A stretch of 64,000 nucleotides of DNA, from NCBI RefSeq assembly GCF_022760755.1, contig NZ_JAIVFP010000001.1, forward strand, positions 2,336,001-2,400,000, in the 5' to 3' direction. Source of the DNA: Candidatus Rhodoblastus alkanivorans (GTDB lineage: Bacteria; Pseudomonadota; Alphaproteobacteria; Rhizobiales; Beijerinckiaceae). Position numbers and translations under genes: made by a program. Below the pieces are notes generated by a model, which was given only the letters and a program-made list of their open reading frames with translations, was not told the origin of the DNA and searched no databases. Shown here one piece after another: positions 45,333 through 53,944 of the stretch (within the stretch, counting starts at the first letter, position 1; each line of letters begins with the position of its first letter).

Positions 45333-45358
45333 CCTTGTCCCGCTGAAGCGGGGCGAGG
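45333..45358. terminator. Hairpin between rhodanese and LpxH-like genes
   Basis: CCTTGTCCCGC and GCGGGGCGAGG form an 11-bp stem (with G-T pairs) around a TGAA loop, in the 176-bp convergent gap. There is no T-tract on either strand, so termination strength is uncertain. The CCCTCAC...GAGGGG pattern resembles dispersed proteobacterial intergenic hairpins. Confidence 0.4.
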
Positions 45359-45428
45359 GGCAGGCCCGTTCGTTCATTTCCACAGTCAGGAAGCCTGTTT
45401 GATGTTCGTTTGAGTCGATGACCGACGC

Positions 45429-46322
45429 TCAGCCCTGCGCGACGGCGCGTTCGGCGATCGCGGGCTCGGGCTCCGGCAGGGTCATCGGGCCGGGCAGGTT
45501 CAGGGTGACGATCGGGGCCACGATCCGCTCGTTTTCGAGCAGGCTCCAATGGATCAGCTCCAGCCTTCCATCGAAATGTTCGGCGATGGCCGTGCAAGAT
45601 TCGACGAAATCCCCGGTATTCACATAGGTAATCCCGTCGATGTCGCGAATCACCGCATGGTGGATGTGGCCGCAGATCACGCCGTCCACGCTGCGCTTGC
45701 GGGCCTCGGCGGCGAGTGTGTCCTCGAAATCGCCGATGAAATTGACGGCGTTCTTGACCTTGAGCTTGGCCCATTTCGAGAAGGACCAATAGGGCAGGCC
45801 CATCTTGCGGCGGGCGAGATTGAACCAGGTGTTGGTCCAGATGGCGAAATCATACGCCCAGTCGCCGAGATGGGCGAGCCAGCGGGCGTGATTGACGACA
45901 ATGTCGAACTGGTCGCCATGAACCACCAGCATCTTCCGGCCGTCCGCCGTCTCGTGGACGACATGGTCGAGCACCTCGACGCCCCCGAACTCCATCCCTA
46001 TGAAATCCCGGGCGAATTCGTCATGATTGCCGGGAACGAACACCACCCGCGCGCCCTTGCGGACCTTGCGGAGCAGCTTCTGCACCACGTCATTATGGGC
46101 CTGGGGCCAATACCAGGCGGTTTTGAGCCGCCAGCCGTCGATGATGTCGCCGACGAGGAACAACTCCTCGGATTCGTTATATTTCAGAAAATCGAGCAGC
46201 AGCTCGGCCTGACAGCCCCGGGTGCCGAGATGAACGTCCGAAATGAACAATGTGCGGTATTTTTGCGTCGTGTGTGTCTCGACATTGACGTCTGACTTGG
46301 TGAAGTCTGACTGGGCGTTCAT
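45429..46322 (-). CDS. UDP-2,3-diacylglucosamine diphosphatase-like metallophosphoesterase
   Basis: The 297-residue calcineurin-type phosphoesterase has all metal motifs: FISDVHLG (Asp29, His31), VGDIIDG, VPGNHDEF, VVHGDQFD and CGHIHHAV. It resembles the LpxH-related COG2908 family, which hydrolyses UDP-2,3-diacylglucosamine in lipid A synthesis. Alphaproteobacteria commonly use LpxI for that step, so this LpxH-like paralogue may act on another phosphodiester or pyrophosphate, perhaps in the envelope. It is divergent from the EamA transporter gene with 84 bp between the starts. Confidence 0.82.
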   Translation of the reverse strand: MNAQSDFTKSDVNVETHTTQKYRTLFISDVHLGTRGCQAELLLDFLKYNESEELFLVGDIIDGWRLKTAWYWPQAHNDVVQKLLRKVRKGARVVFVPGNHDEFARDFIGMEFGGVEVLDHVVHETADGRKMLVVHGDQFDIVVNHARWLAHLGDWAYDFAIWTNTWFNLARRKMGLPYWSFSKWAKLKVKNAVNFIGDFEDTLAAEARKRSVDGVICGHIHHAVIRDIDGITYVNTGDFVESCTAIAEHFDGRLELIHWSLLENERIVAPIVTLNLPGPMTLPEPEPAIAERAVAQG

Positions 46323-46406
46323 GGGCGTGCCTGCTGATGCGTCCTTAAATATGTTGCTGCCATCTTATTGTTGCGGGACGATGACGATACTGCTCTTAGT
46401 CCCAGG

Positions 46407-47387
46407 ATGACGCCTGGAATTCTACTCAAGATTCTCTCGACCTTGGCCTTTACCGCGATGGCCGTGGGCGTGCGCGTCGCGGCGCCACGCATTCCGCTAG
46501 CGGAAATCGTGTTTTTCCGCTCAATTGTGGCGCTTGTGTTGCTGTTTTTGTGGTTGGTGTGGACAGGTGGCTTTCCCCGCCATCTCACGACCCGGCGCCC
46601 GCTCGGCCATCTGGGGCGCGGGCTCACCGGCGCGGCGGGCATGTTCGCCAATTTCGGCAGCCTCACGCTTCTGCCGCTCGCCGACGCCACCGCCTATTTT
46701 TACGCCTCGCCGATCTTCGTCACCCTGATCGCGGCGCGGGGCTTGCGCGAAAATGTTCATGTGATCCGCTGGCTGGCGGTGCTGATCGGCTTTGGCGGCG
46801 TCCTCGCCATGCTCACGGAGCATGTCGGCCTCGGCCATCTGGCGAAAAATATCGGCGCCCAGGGGCTTGGAGCGGGCGTCGCCCTGGCCGGGGCGGCTTT
46901 TGCGGCGGTTTCGATCATCCAGACCCGGCGTCTGACCGCGTCCGAACATACGGCTGCCATCGTCTTCTATTTCACCTGCCTCACGACGCTCGCCGGCGCG
47001 GCGGCGCTGATTCTCGCGCATTTCGCGCCTTCGCTCATCGCCTCGCAGGCCTTTGTCACGCCCGATGCGCGGGACCTGGCGGCTTTGATCGGGGCCGGGC
47101 TGATGGGAGGCTGCGCTCAGATTTTTGTCACCACCTCCTATCGCTATGCCGACGCCTCGCTGCTCGCGTCCTATGATTATTTCGCCATGGTCTGGGCGGT
47201 GATCGCCAGCGTGGTCTTTTTCGGCCAATGGCCTTCGACGCCGGTTATGTTCGGCGCGGCGGCCATCGCCGGATCAGGCCTGCTCGCGCTGCTCGGCGAG
47301 CGCGCCTTCGCCGGCCGCGTGACAATTCGTTCGATATTTCAAACGATTTCGAATTTTATGCCAAACGCTGGGAGACCGGATAGGTGA
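46407..47387 (+). CDS. EamA/DMT-family transporter (intact copy of a duplicated pair)
   Basis: The 326-residue protein has about ten membrane segments in two EamA repeats. Typical landmarks are FTAMAVGVRVAAPRIPLAEIVFFRS early and GLMGGCAQIFVTTSYRYADASLLASYDYFAMVWAV late. Such carriers export or import small metabolites; the substrate is unknown. It is followed one base later (TGA-A-ATG) by a degenerate XRE/cupin regulator remnant. An almost identical junction occurs at 49055-49061, where the transporter is the degenerate part and the regulator intact. This copy therefore preserves the transporter half of a duplicated operon. Confidence 0.92.
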   Translation: MTPGILLKILSTLAFTAMAVGVRVAAPRIPLAEIVFFRSIVALVLLFLWLVWTGGFPRHLTTRRPLGHLGRGLTGAAGMFANFGSLTLLPLADATAYFYASPIFVTLIAARGLRENVHVIRWLAVLIGFGGVLAMLTEHVGLGHLAKNIGAQGLGAGVALAGAAFAAVSIIQTRRLTASEHTAAIVFYFTCLTTLAGAAALILAHFAPSLIASQAFVTPDARDLAALIGAGLMGGCAQIFVTTSYRYADASLLASYDYFAMVWAVIASVVFFGQWPSTPVMFGAAAIAGSGLLALLGERAFAGRVTIRSIFQTISNFMPNAGRPDR

Positions 47388-47388
47388 A

Positions 47389-47638
47389 ATGGGCGTCGAG
47401 GGATGGGACAAACAGAAGCGTTTGAGGCCGGAGCCATAGCGCTTTCAGGGCAGTTGGGCAGGACGGTCGAATGGCTGCAATGTTACGATTTCTTCGCCGA
47501 ATCCGGCGGCGCAAAGGAATTGTCCGCGCCGGCGAGACCTTGCGCTAGCGCGCCGACCGCAGCGACATCATCCGCAACCTGACGAAGATGCCAGCCCGCG
47601 CGGAAATGATTTGCATTTTGAAGGCAGCGGCGATGGAG
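47389..47638 (+). pseudogene. Degenerate XRE/cupin regulator remnant (partner of the intact transporter)
   Basis: The start MGVEG and following sequence match the intact regulator at 49059-49676. A one-base loss early (AAGCG against AAGGCG) shifts the frame and gives a stop after 16 codons. Compared with the intact gene it lacks bases equivalent to 49133-49411 (279 bp, the whole helix-turn-helix) and to about 49454-49537 (84 bp of the cupin). A second one-base loss lies in GGAATTG, and a TAG occurs where the intact copy has TAC. Both large deletions are multiples of three and join at short direct repeats (GACGGTC and CGGCGGCGC). It cannot encode a working regulator. Confidence 0.9.
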
Positions 47639-47688
47639 CGACGCGCCCGATCGCGAGCCGACGCTGTCTCTTGGCGGATCAGGACCCG

Positions 47689-47790
47689 GAGCATTTTCCG
47701 TTCGTTCCGAATCGGAAGAATGCTCTAGTTCATTGTTTTAACGCATATTCTTATCCAAAAAGTCTGCAACTTTTTGGGAACATGCTCTGG
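47689..47790. repeat. Rhizobial-type dispersed intergenic repeat with two hairpins
   Basis: GAGCATTTTCCG and CGGAAGAATGCTC form an imperfect stem, followed by TTGTTTTAACGCATATTC, then a second stem CCAAAAAGT/ACTTTTTGG (47755-47763 and 47769-47777), and finally CATGCTCTGG. This order of blocks is what I know from abundant intergenic repeats in Rhizobiales genomes. It lies 10 bp after the PAP2 gene stop on the minus strand, so the second hairpin may also help end that transcript. Confidence 0.65.
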
Positions 47791-47799
47791 ACGGCGCGT

Positions 47800-48462
47800 T
47801 CAACCCCACAAATGGACGATCCAGGCGGTCGTCGGGTAGCCGATGCCGATTCCGAGCAAGGCGCCGGCCAAGACGTCGCTCGGGTAATGATGGGCTGTCG
47901 CCACCCGCGACCAGGCAATGCCGAGAGCCATAGCCGCGGCCGACACGGTCGCCGCGGGCCACAGCATGACGATCGGCGTCAGCACGCCGAAAATCGTCAT
48001 CGTATGTCCGCTCGGGAACGAATGGGCGTCCAAGGTCGCCAGCAGGCTTGGCAATTCCGGGGCGGTCTGGAACGGACGGCGCCGTCCGCACCAACGTTTC
48101 ATGAAGGGATAAATGCTGTGGAGCAGGATAGCGCTGAGCGCCGCTGGTGCGATGATGCGAAGGCCGGAAAGCCCCCATTTCGCCAGAACGGCGGCGCCCA
48201 GAAGAGGATAGATCCAGCCGTTGCCGAGCTTGGATAAAGCGATCGCCAACGTCCTGAGCAACGGCGGCTGCGCCATCCGCGACGCTTTGTGGACCGCTCG
48301 CAGTTCCGCAGCCACGAACCGTTCGGCGAAGGTGGAAACGGCCCTGGTAACGCTGGTTGGCAGGGGTTTCTCGGTCGTCGACGCTGTTCGAACCGCGCCA
48401 CGACCTCCTGGGAAGGTCTCAAGGGAGCGCTTCTGTGGACACGCAGGTGCTACCATCGCCAT
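47800..48462 (-). CDS. PAP2-family membrane phosphatase
   Basis: The 220-residue protein carries the three PAP2 phosphatase motifs: KRWCGRRRPF (K-x6-RP type), FPSGHTM, and SRVATAHHYPSDVLAG (SR-x5-H-x3-D). Four or five hydrophobic segments follow a polar N-terminal 70 residues. Family members dephosphorylate undecaprenyl pyrophosphate, phosphatidate or similar lipid phosphates at the periplasmic side. Given the envelope-rich window, an undecaprenyl or lipid A role is possible, but the substrate is not determined. The gene lies between the two copies of the transporter-regulator pair, on the opposite strand. Confidence 0.88.
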   Translation of the reverse strand: MAMVAPACPQKRSLETFPGGRGAVRTASTTEKPLPTSVTRAVSTFAERFVAAELRAVHKASRMAQPPLLRTLAIALSKLGNGWIYPLLGAAVLAKWGLSGLRIIAPAALSAILLHSIYPFMKRWCGRRRPFQTAPELPSLLATLDAHSFPSGHTMTIFGVLTPIVMLWPAATVSAAAMALGIAWSRVATAHHYPSDVLAGALLGIGIGYPTTAWIVHLWG

Positions 48463-48847
48463 CCCTTTGCATTTCGGAGCGCAGCTTGCCGCTCAGCGCC
48501 CAGCCGCGCCCGGAATCGGGCGCCACGCGACGAAGGCCATCGACGATTCGCTCCGGAAGGCGTCGAGATTGTGGCGCAACCACGACTCAGCGTAGCTTAA
48601 GAATTTTGCAAATTTTGTCATGCGGGCAATGATCGCGGCAAGGCAGGCGCGCCGGAGCCGAACCGACTCGGCTGTTGGAGCAGCGGAGCTAGGCAGGATT
48701 TTTGTCCGAAAGGCATTCGCCGGCTTTCGGAAAAAATCGTGTTAAGATAGGAGAATCAAAGCATTAATTGGTTGGCGAGCCACCGAATTCATGCTTGGAC
48801 GCAGTCCTCGTTGACCGCCCGCCTTATCGACGCCGCACTTTTGGGAC
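48463..48847. other. Intergenic region upstream of the PAP2 gene and the second duplicate
   Basis: No gene is supported in these 385 bp. One inverted repeat, CCGAAAG (48706-48712) and CTTTCGG (48724-48730), is flanked by TTTTT on the left and AAAAAA on the right; it lies about 330 bp before the intact regulator and could be an operator or a relic terminator. Homology to the intact transporter begins right after this region, at 48848. Confidence 0.4.
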
Positions 48848-49057
48848 CAGAACCAGCGCCTGGCCGTGTCGGAACATACCGCGGCCATCGTCTTCTATTT
48901 CACCTGCCTCACGACGTTCGTCGGCGCGGCGGCCATCGCCGGCTCTGGCCTGCTTGCTCCGCTGGGCGAACGCGCCTTCAGCGGCCGCCCGACAATCCGT
49001 TCGATATTCCAAACGATTTCGGATATTATGCCAAACGCTGGGAGACCGGACAGGTGA
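48848..49057 (+). pseudogene. EamA transporter remnant (second copy, 3' part only)
   Basis: From 48848 the sequence matches the intact transporter from about residue 172 on (QNQRLAVSEHTAAIVFYF against QTRRLTASEHTAAIVFYF). After the LTTFVGAA region it jumps to AAIAGSGLLAPLGERAF, missing 258 bp (86 codons, equivalent to 46994-47251). The ends of the missing piece in the intact copy are direct repeats of CGGCGCGGCGG, so deletion by short-repeat recombination is likely. The frame is still open to the same TGA as in the intact copy, one base before the regulator ATG. Without its first five helices it cannot work as a transporter. Confidence 0.9.
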
Positions 49058-49058
49058 A

Positions 49059-49676
49059 ATGGGCGTCGAGGGAAAGGACAAACAAAAGGCGCTCGAGGCC
49101 GGAGCCATAGCGCTTTCGGGGCAGTTGGGAAGGACGGTCCAGCGCCTTCGCAAATCCTATAACCTTTCCCTTTCCGAACTTTCCGAACAATCTGGCGTCG
49201 CCAAGTCAATTATCAGCCAGATCGAGCGCAACGACACCAATCCGACGCTCGCAACGATCTGGCGGCTCGCTCAGGCGCTCGATGTGCCGATCGAGCGCGT
49301 GCTGCAGGACCGCGACGATTCGCCCTTCATCGAGAAAGTGTCGCGGGGCGACACGCCGATCCTCGTCTCCGACGACGGCAAGTGCAAGCTCGCGGTCACC
49401 GGCTGGATCAAGACGGTCGAATGGCTGCAATGTTACGATTTCTTCGCCGAATCCGGCGGCGCGCTGGAGTCGGAGGCCCACCAGCGCGGCGCGGTGGAAA
49501 GCCTTTCGGTGATTCAGGGGGAATTGCAGGTCGAAGTCGGCGGCGCAAAGGAAATTGTCCGCGCCGGCGAGACCTTGCGCTACCGCGCCGACCGGCGGCA
49601 TGTGATCCGCAACTGCACGAAAATGCCGGCGCGGGCCGAGATGATCTGCATCTTGAAGGCGGCGGCGATGGAGTAA
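49059..49676 (+). CDS. XRE-family regulator with C-terminal cupin domain (intact copy)
   Basis: The 205-residue protein has an XRE helix-turn-helix (about 27-82: LSLSELSEQSGVAKSIISQIER, broken at family motifs) and a cupin_2 domain (about 118-200: EVGGAKEIVRAGETLRYRAD). Regulators of this layout sense a small ligand through the cupin and often control an adjacent transporter or amine/amino-acid pathway. Its start lies one base after the stop of the decayed transporter remnant, so any promoter must lie in that remnant or upstream of it. The intact transporter of the sister copy (46407-47387) is its most likely target. Confidence 0.92.
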   Translation: MGVEGKDKQKALEAGAIALSGQLGRTVQRLRKSYNLSLSELSEQSGVAKSIISQIERNDTNPTLATIWRLAQALDVPIERVLQDRDDSPFIEKVSRGDTPILVSDDGKCKLAVTGWIKTVEWLQCYDFFAESGGALESEAHQRGAVESLSVIQGELQVEVGGAKEIVRAGETLRYRADRRHVIRNCTKMPARAEMICILKAAAME

Positions 49677-49732
49677 GCGGCTTTTTCCATGATCGATTGC
49701 CGTCCCGATCATTGAGCCGTGTCAATGTGAAG

Positions 49733-49782
49733 CGCTCTCATTTCACCTAGACTATAGTTTCTGTCCTTTTTTCCTGAGAGCG
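49733..49782. promoter_or_regulatory. Inverted repeat in the leader of the cysteine-rich operon
   Basis: CGCTCTCA (49733-49740) and TGAGAGCG (49775-49782) are perfect 8-bp inverted arms 34 bp apart. The interval contains TATAGT and a T-tract. It lies 44 bp before the ATG of the first cysteine-rich gene. It may be an operator pair or a leader stem; no standard -35 is seen. Confidence 0.35.
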
Positions 49783-49825
49783 GGCTCGCCGTTCGCAGGA
49801 GACTGCCGAGCGAGGGGCGGCGATC

Positions 49826-50995
49826 ATGGCGCGTTCGCGAAGCTGGCGCACATGGGGCGCGGTCGCTGTGACCGCGATGGTTCTGTTGGCGTCGCCGGCG
49901 CGGGCAGGGTGCAATGCCAGCGATATCTTCGACGCCGCCAAAGGGACGGTGAGCGGACTGGGGAGTTGTGCATCGGCCTGCGCGACGGGAGCGGGCTGTA
50001 GCGCCGCGAGCTTCATGACATCAGTCCTGACCGGCGTCGCCGCGGCAGCGGGGCAGAGCGCGGTCAACTCGTTTTGCAGCCAGGCGGAGGGAAAGACCGA
50101 CGTCAACAAGATCATCAGCATTCTGAAATCGGCCGGCGGATCGTCGGTGGATCAGCTCGCCGGCGTGCTGAACAGCGTCGGCTCGATTACGTCGGTCGTG
50201 AAATGCGCCTGTGAAACGGAGCAGGGCGCCGGCTCATTGGGCTCCAACATCGGCGCATGCATGGAGGACGCGCTGTGCTCGCTTCAAGAAGCGCTCGGAG
50301 GCGGCTCCTGCTATTGCACGCGGCCGCCGCCCGCCCTCGCGAGATGCGCGGCGGTCAACCAGAAATGCGAAAAGGTCATGTACACCGAATGGTGGAGGTA
50401 CCCGGAATGTCAAGGCATCGGCGCTTCCGGCTCCATCTTCAACACCAACCCGAACGGCCAAAATTCGGGCGGGTACATGCAGCCCTGGCAATCGACCCTG
50501 TCGGTGACGACCACGCCCGAGGGAACTCTTGTTCAACAATTGCCGCCAACCGCCGAAGGCACGGGTTGCGGAGGCGTTCACTATTGCTTTTGTCCCGCAC
50601 CGATGAAAATCAACTGGGTCCATGTCCCCAATCCTGGCTCCGACCGTGAATTCTACGTCTTGGCTTGCGATTGCCCGGAGGGCACGCATCCCGGCGACGT
50701 CATGCCGAACGGAATTTCCTCCTGCCTTTGCGACAATACGAACCAGCCCGCCATGCTCAGCGGCCTTGCCGTGCATGGCATTTGCCCGCCGCCGGCCTGT
50801 CCGGCCGGGCAGAGCCGCATGGGCGGGGACGGCCCCTGCGTGACGCCCTGCGCCGATCCGAAACAGGGGATGGCCTTCGACGGCAGTTGTTGCGACCCCA
50901 AGCAGATGAGTTCCTGCGGCAAATGCTGTCCGCTCGACACCTTTCCCAACTCGCAGACCGGCTCCTGCGAGCCGCGACCTCAACCACCGAAATGA
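49826..50995 (+). CDS. Secreted cysteine-rich protein, unknown function
   Basis: The 389-residue protein has a clear signal peptide (WGAVAVTAMVLLASPARA, cleavage before Gly-Cys near residue 28). By my count the chain has 31 Cys, many as CxC or CC pairs (CACETE, CYC, CFCPAP, CDCPEG, CLC, CCDPKQ, CGKCC). Residues 28-150 are Ala/Gly/Ser-rich with helices; the rest is loop-like and disulfide-rich. No family is recognised. GAGGGG lies before the ATG. The next gene starts 10 bp after its stop and carries the same CC and CxPG motifs, so the pair almost certainly works together outside the cytoplasm. Confidence 0.85.
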   Translation: MARSRSWRTWGAVAVTAMVLLASPARAGCNASDIFDAAKGTVSGLGSCASACATGAGCSAASFMTSVLTGVAAAAGQSAVNSFCSQAEGKTDVNKIISILKSAGGSSVDQLAGVLNSVGSITSVVKCACETEQGAGSLGSNIGACMEDALCSLQEALGGGSCYCTRPPPALARCAAVNQKCEKVMYTEWWRYPECQGIGASGSIFNTNPNGQNSGGYMQPWQSTLSVTTTPEGTLVQQLPPTAEGTGCGGVHYCFCPAPMKINWVHVPNPGSDREFYVLACDCPEGTHPGDVMPNGISSCLCDNTNQPAMLSGLAVHGICPPPACPAGQSRMGGDGPCVTPCADPKQGMAFDGSCCDPKQMSSCGKCCPLDTFPNSQTGSCEPRPQPPK

Positions 50996-51005
50996 GGCGG
51001 CCCCT

Positions 51006-53729
51006 ATGACGGCGCCTGGCCGATATCCCTCCCTGGCGACCGCCGCCCGCGCGATGCGGCGGCTCGTCGTCGCGCTGGCTTTGGCGCAAGGGTTCTGCAG
51101 CCCGGCGCCGGCGCAGGCGGCGCAGGGCGTTTACGCCGCCGGTCAGGCCGCCGTCACCGGTTTTTCCGGCGCGCTCCGCCCGGTCCAGATTGCGCCCGGA
51201 GAGGATCCCGACGCGCAGACGTTCGTCGACCCCGATGGTCCGTCGCTGCGCGTCGTCGATCTCAGACGCATGGGCGGTCCGCCAGAGGCGCAACTCGTCG
51301 GCGCGCCGAAAACCTTCACCGTCCCCGCGAAATGGATCGGCCAGGCGTTCGGCGTCGCGCTGGACGACCATGCGCCCGCCAATATCTATGTGGCGGCAAG
51401 TTCGGCCTATGGCTTGTCGATTGTCGCGCCGGGGCCGGACGGAAAAATCCGGCATGTGAGGTTTGGAGCCGGAGGCGCGCGGTTCATGGCGGCGCAATGG
51501 GGCCCGGGCGGCGGGCCGGGTTCGATCTGGAAAATTGATGGCGCCACCGGCCGCGTGTCCCTGTTCGCCAATGTTGCAACGAATGGAAAGCCCAATTCGG
51601 GCGCCGCCCTCGGCGGCCTGGCCTATGACGCGGCCACCAAATCTTTGTTCGTCGCCGACCGCGAGAGCGGCCTGATCCATCGGTTCGGCCTCAACGGCGC
51701 CGATCTTGGCGTCTATGATCACGGCGCCGTCGCGTTGGCCGCTGTCGGCCTTCCGCCGGCGCCCATGAACGCCGGGTCCGGAGTCGATATTTCAAGCCCG
51801 CGCTTCGACAGCGCGCGGCCCGAGACCTGGGGTTACGCCCCGCCGGAAAAGCGCATATTCGGCCTCGCGACGCACGACCATCGGCTTTATTACGGCGTCG
51901 CCGACGGCTTGCGGATCTGGTCCGTCGGCCTCAATGCCGACGGCTCCTTCGGCGCGGACCCCCGAATCGAAATCGCGGTCCCTCCCGCCGCCGGCCCCAC
52001 CGAAATTTCCGGGATCAAATTCGACGATCTTGGCCGCATCTATCTCGCGGAGCGTCCGGCGCCGACCGGCGCCCAGGATTTCGAGGCGCTCTCCACGCCC
52101 CCCATTGGCCGCGTGCTGCGCTACGCCGTCATCGGCGTCATGGAGTCGAAACAGCCGATCTGGCAGACCGCGCCGGACGAATATGCGATCGGATTCCCAG
52201 AGCGCTTCCGCAACGCCAATGGCGGCGTGGCGATCGGCTACAGCTACGATTTGGACGGCAATCTGAACCCCGCCTCCTGCGGCGGATTCCTCTGGGCCAC
52301 CGGCGAGCGGCTGCGCGACGCCTCCGATCCCAAGCTCGCCGCCATGCTTGGCCAAAAGGATGCGTCGGCGATCAACGGCTTGCAGGGCAATCCCGTGTGG
52401 CTCATCCGACGCGGCGACGAGCCGCCGCTGCATAGCTATTTCATGGATTACGCCGATGCATCCCCCGATCCTCTGGCGCGCGGCCATATGGGCGACGTCG
52501 CGATCCTGCGCTCCTGCGCGGAGAAAGCCGCGCTTCTCACCTCTGGCAGGCCTATCGCGGAAGCCCCGCCGCCGCCCGCCGCGGCGCCGCCCGCCGCCCC
52601 GCCGAAGCCGCTCGGACGTCTCCTTTGCCAATTCCGCGTTTGCGCGCCCGACCAGCCGGCCTGCCCGCCCAATTACGTCTGGAGCCTTGCCGCCCGCGCC
52701 TGCGCTCCGGGCTGCGCGCCGCAGGAAATCCTCATCAATGGCAGGTGCTGCGCGAAAGCCGATATGCGGCCGGGCGGCGCCTGCGCCAACAATACACCAT
52801 CAACCGGCATAGCCCAGCCGAAGTGTGGAACGACGCAGACGGCGATCGGCCCCAAGCATGAATGCTGCGACAACGACCATATCTATTCCGGCGCCGGCGG
52901 CGAGCAGCTGTGCTGCCCGACCGCGCTGAACAACGGCAAATGCAGCCCGCTCATTCCCAAGATACCGAAGCAGCCCTGCCCAGATTGCTGCGCCCCGGGC
53001 TATGTGTCTCTCAACGGATCATGTTGCCTTCAGAGTCAGGTCGCCAAATCGGGAAAATGCTGTCAGGCCGGACAGACGCCGGCTCCGGACGGCAGCCAGT
53101 GCCTGTCGCTTCATCGTTTGCCGAAGTTCTCGTTTTGCTGCGCCTCGGGCTATGTTCCGGCTGGCGGCGGGACCTGCTGCGCCATCGCCAATCTGACGTC
53201 GAGCGGCCTATGCTGCGCGGCGCCGGTCGATCCGAACGATCGCGGACATTGTCCGGGGAAAGCGGAGAAAAAGTCTCTCACTCCTCCGCCCGCGATCGTT
53301 CCATTGACGCCGCTCGCGCCAAAAGCCTGCGGTCCCAACGAGCGCCGCACCAAGGCGGGCGCATGCGTCCCGCGCAAACAGCGGCGCATAAGCCGCCCGC
53401 CTGTCGAACCGCCACCCGCGATCGTTCCACATGCGCCGGCTGCGCCGAAGGCCTGCGGACCGGGCGAGCGCCGCAACAGGGCGGGCGCATGCATTCCGCA
53501 CGGACGGCGGCATATGCGCGAACCGGCTTCCGGGCCGCCGTCTGCCGGCGCGCGCCCGATGGTCTGCCCTCCCGGCTGGACTGTCGGTCCGCTCGGCAGG
53601 CGCTGCTGGCCGCCCCGGCGCGCTCCGGTCGCGCCCCAATTCCACGGCGGCGGGCGCCATATTTCATGTCCGCCCGGCATGACGCCCGGGCCGATGGGAA
53701 TGCGTTGCTTCCCCATTCGCGGGCGGTGA
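51006..53729 (+). CDS. Secreted beta-propeller protein with cysteine-rich C-terminal region
   Basis: The 907-residue protein has a signal peptide (MRRLVVALALAQGF..., ending PAQA); the ATG at 51006 follows GAGGCGG, and an ATG 16 codons later is an alternative. Residues about 60-510 look like a beta-propeller (repeats such as GLAYDAATKSLFVADRESG, ISGIKFDDLGRIYLAERPA). After a Pro/Ala linker, residues about 535-907 hold most of about 40 Cys in repeated CC blocks (GRCCAKAD, HECCDND, GSCCLQS, GKCCQAG, GTCCAIA). The end contains two copies of a unit with PKACGPxERRxxAGAC, then two CPPGxTxGPxGxRC motifs. No enzyme family is recognised. It may be an adhesive or surface-binding protein; that is speculation. 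Confidence 0.85.
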   Translation: MTAPGRYPSLATAARAMRRLVVALALAQGFCSPAPAQAAQGVYAAGQAAVTGFSGALRPVQIAPGEDPDAQTFVDPDGPSLRVVDLRRMGGPPEAQLVGAPKTFTVPAKWIGQAFGVALDDHAPANIYVAASSAYGLSIVAPGPDGKIRHVRFGAGGARFMAAQWGPGGGPGSIWKIDGATGRVSLFANVATNGKPNSGAALGGLAYDAATKSLFVADRESGLIHRFGLNGADLGVYDHGAVALAAVGLPPAPMNAGSGVDISSPRFDSARPETWGYAPPEKRIFGLATHDHRLYYGVADGLRIWSVGLNADGSFGADPRIEIAVPPAAGPTEISGIKFDDLGRIYLAERPAPTGAQDFEALSTPPIGRVLRYAVIGVMESKQPIWQTAPDEYAIGFPERFRNANGGVAIGYSYDLDGNLNPASCGGFLWATGERLRDASDPKLAAMLGQKDASAINGLQGNPVWLIRRGDEPPLHSYFMDYADASPDPLARGHMGDVAILRSCAEKAALLTSGRPIAEAPPPPAAAPPAAPPKPLGRLLCQFRVCAPDQPACPPNYVWSLAARACAPGCAPQEILINGRCCAKADMRPGGACANNTPSTGIAQPKCGTTQTAIGPKHECCDNDHIYSGAGGEQLCCPTALNNGKCSPLIPKIPKQPCPDCCAPGYVSLNGSCCLQSQVAKSGKCCQAGQTPAPDGSQCLSLHRLPKFSFCCASGYVPAGGGTCCAIANLTSSGLCCAAPVDPNDRGHCPGKAEKKSLTPPPAIVPLTPLAPKACGPNERRTKAGACVPRKQRRISRPPVEPPPAIVPHAPAAPKACGPGERRNRAGACIPHGRRHMREPASGPPSAGARPMVCPPGWTVGPLGRRCWPPRRAPVAPQFHGGGRHISCPPGMTPGPMGMRCFPIRGR

Positions 53730-53944
53730 GGGCTCAGGCCAAGGTTCGCCGTCGCGGCGGACCGAGCCGGGCATTCCCCAGAATTGTCGCAATGGCGCTC
53801 ATTCTGTTCTTTGCCCCGATTGGCGACCCACAAACGCCCGCAGGACGCGAACGCGCGCCCAATTCGCGCGGGAGCCAGGCTCTGGCCAGGGTGAGAGCCA
53901 GACTGTACAAACGAGGCTGCAGCACGCCGTTCAAGGAGCGTCGA

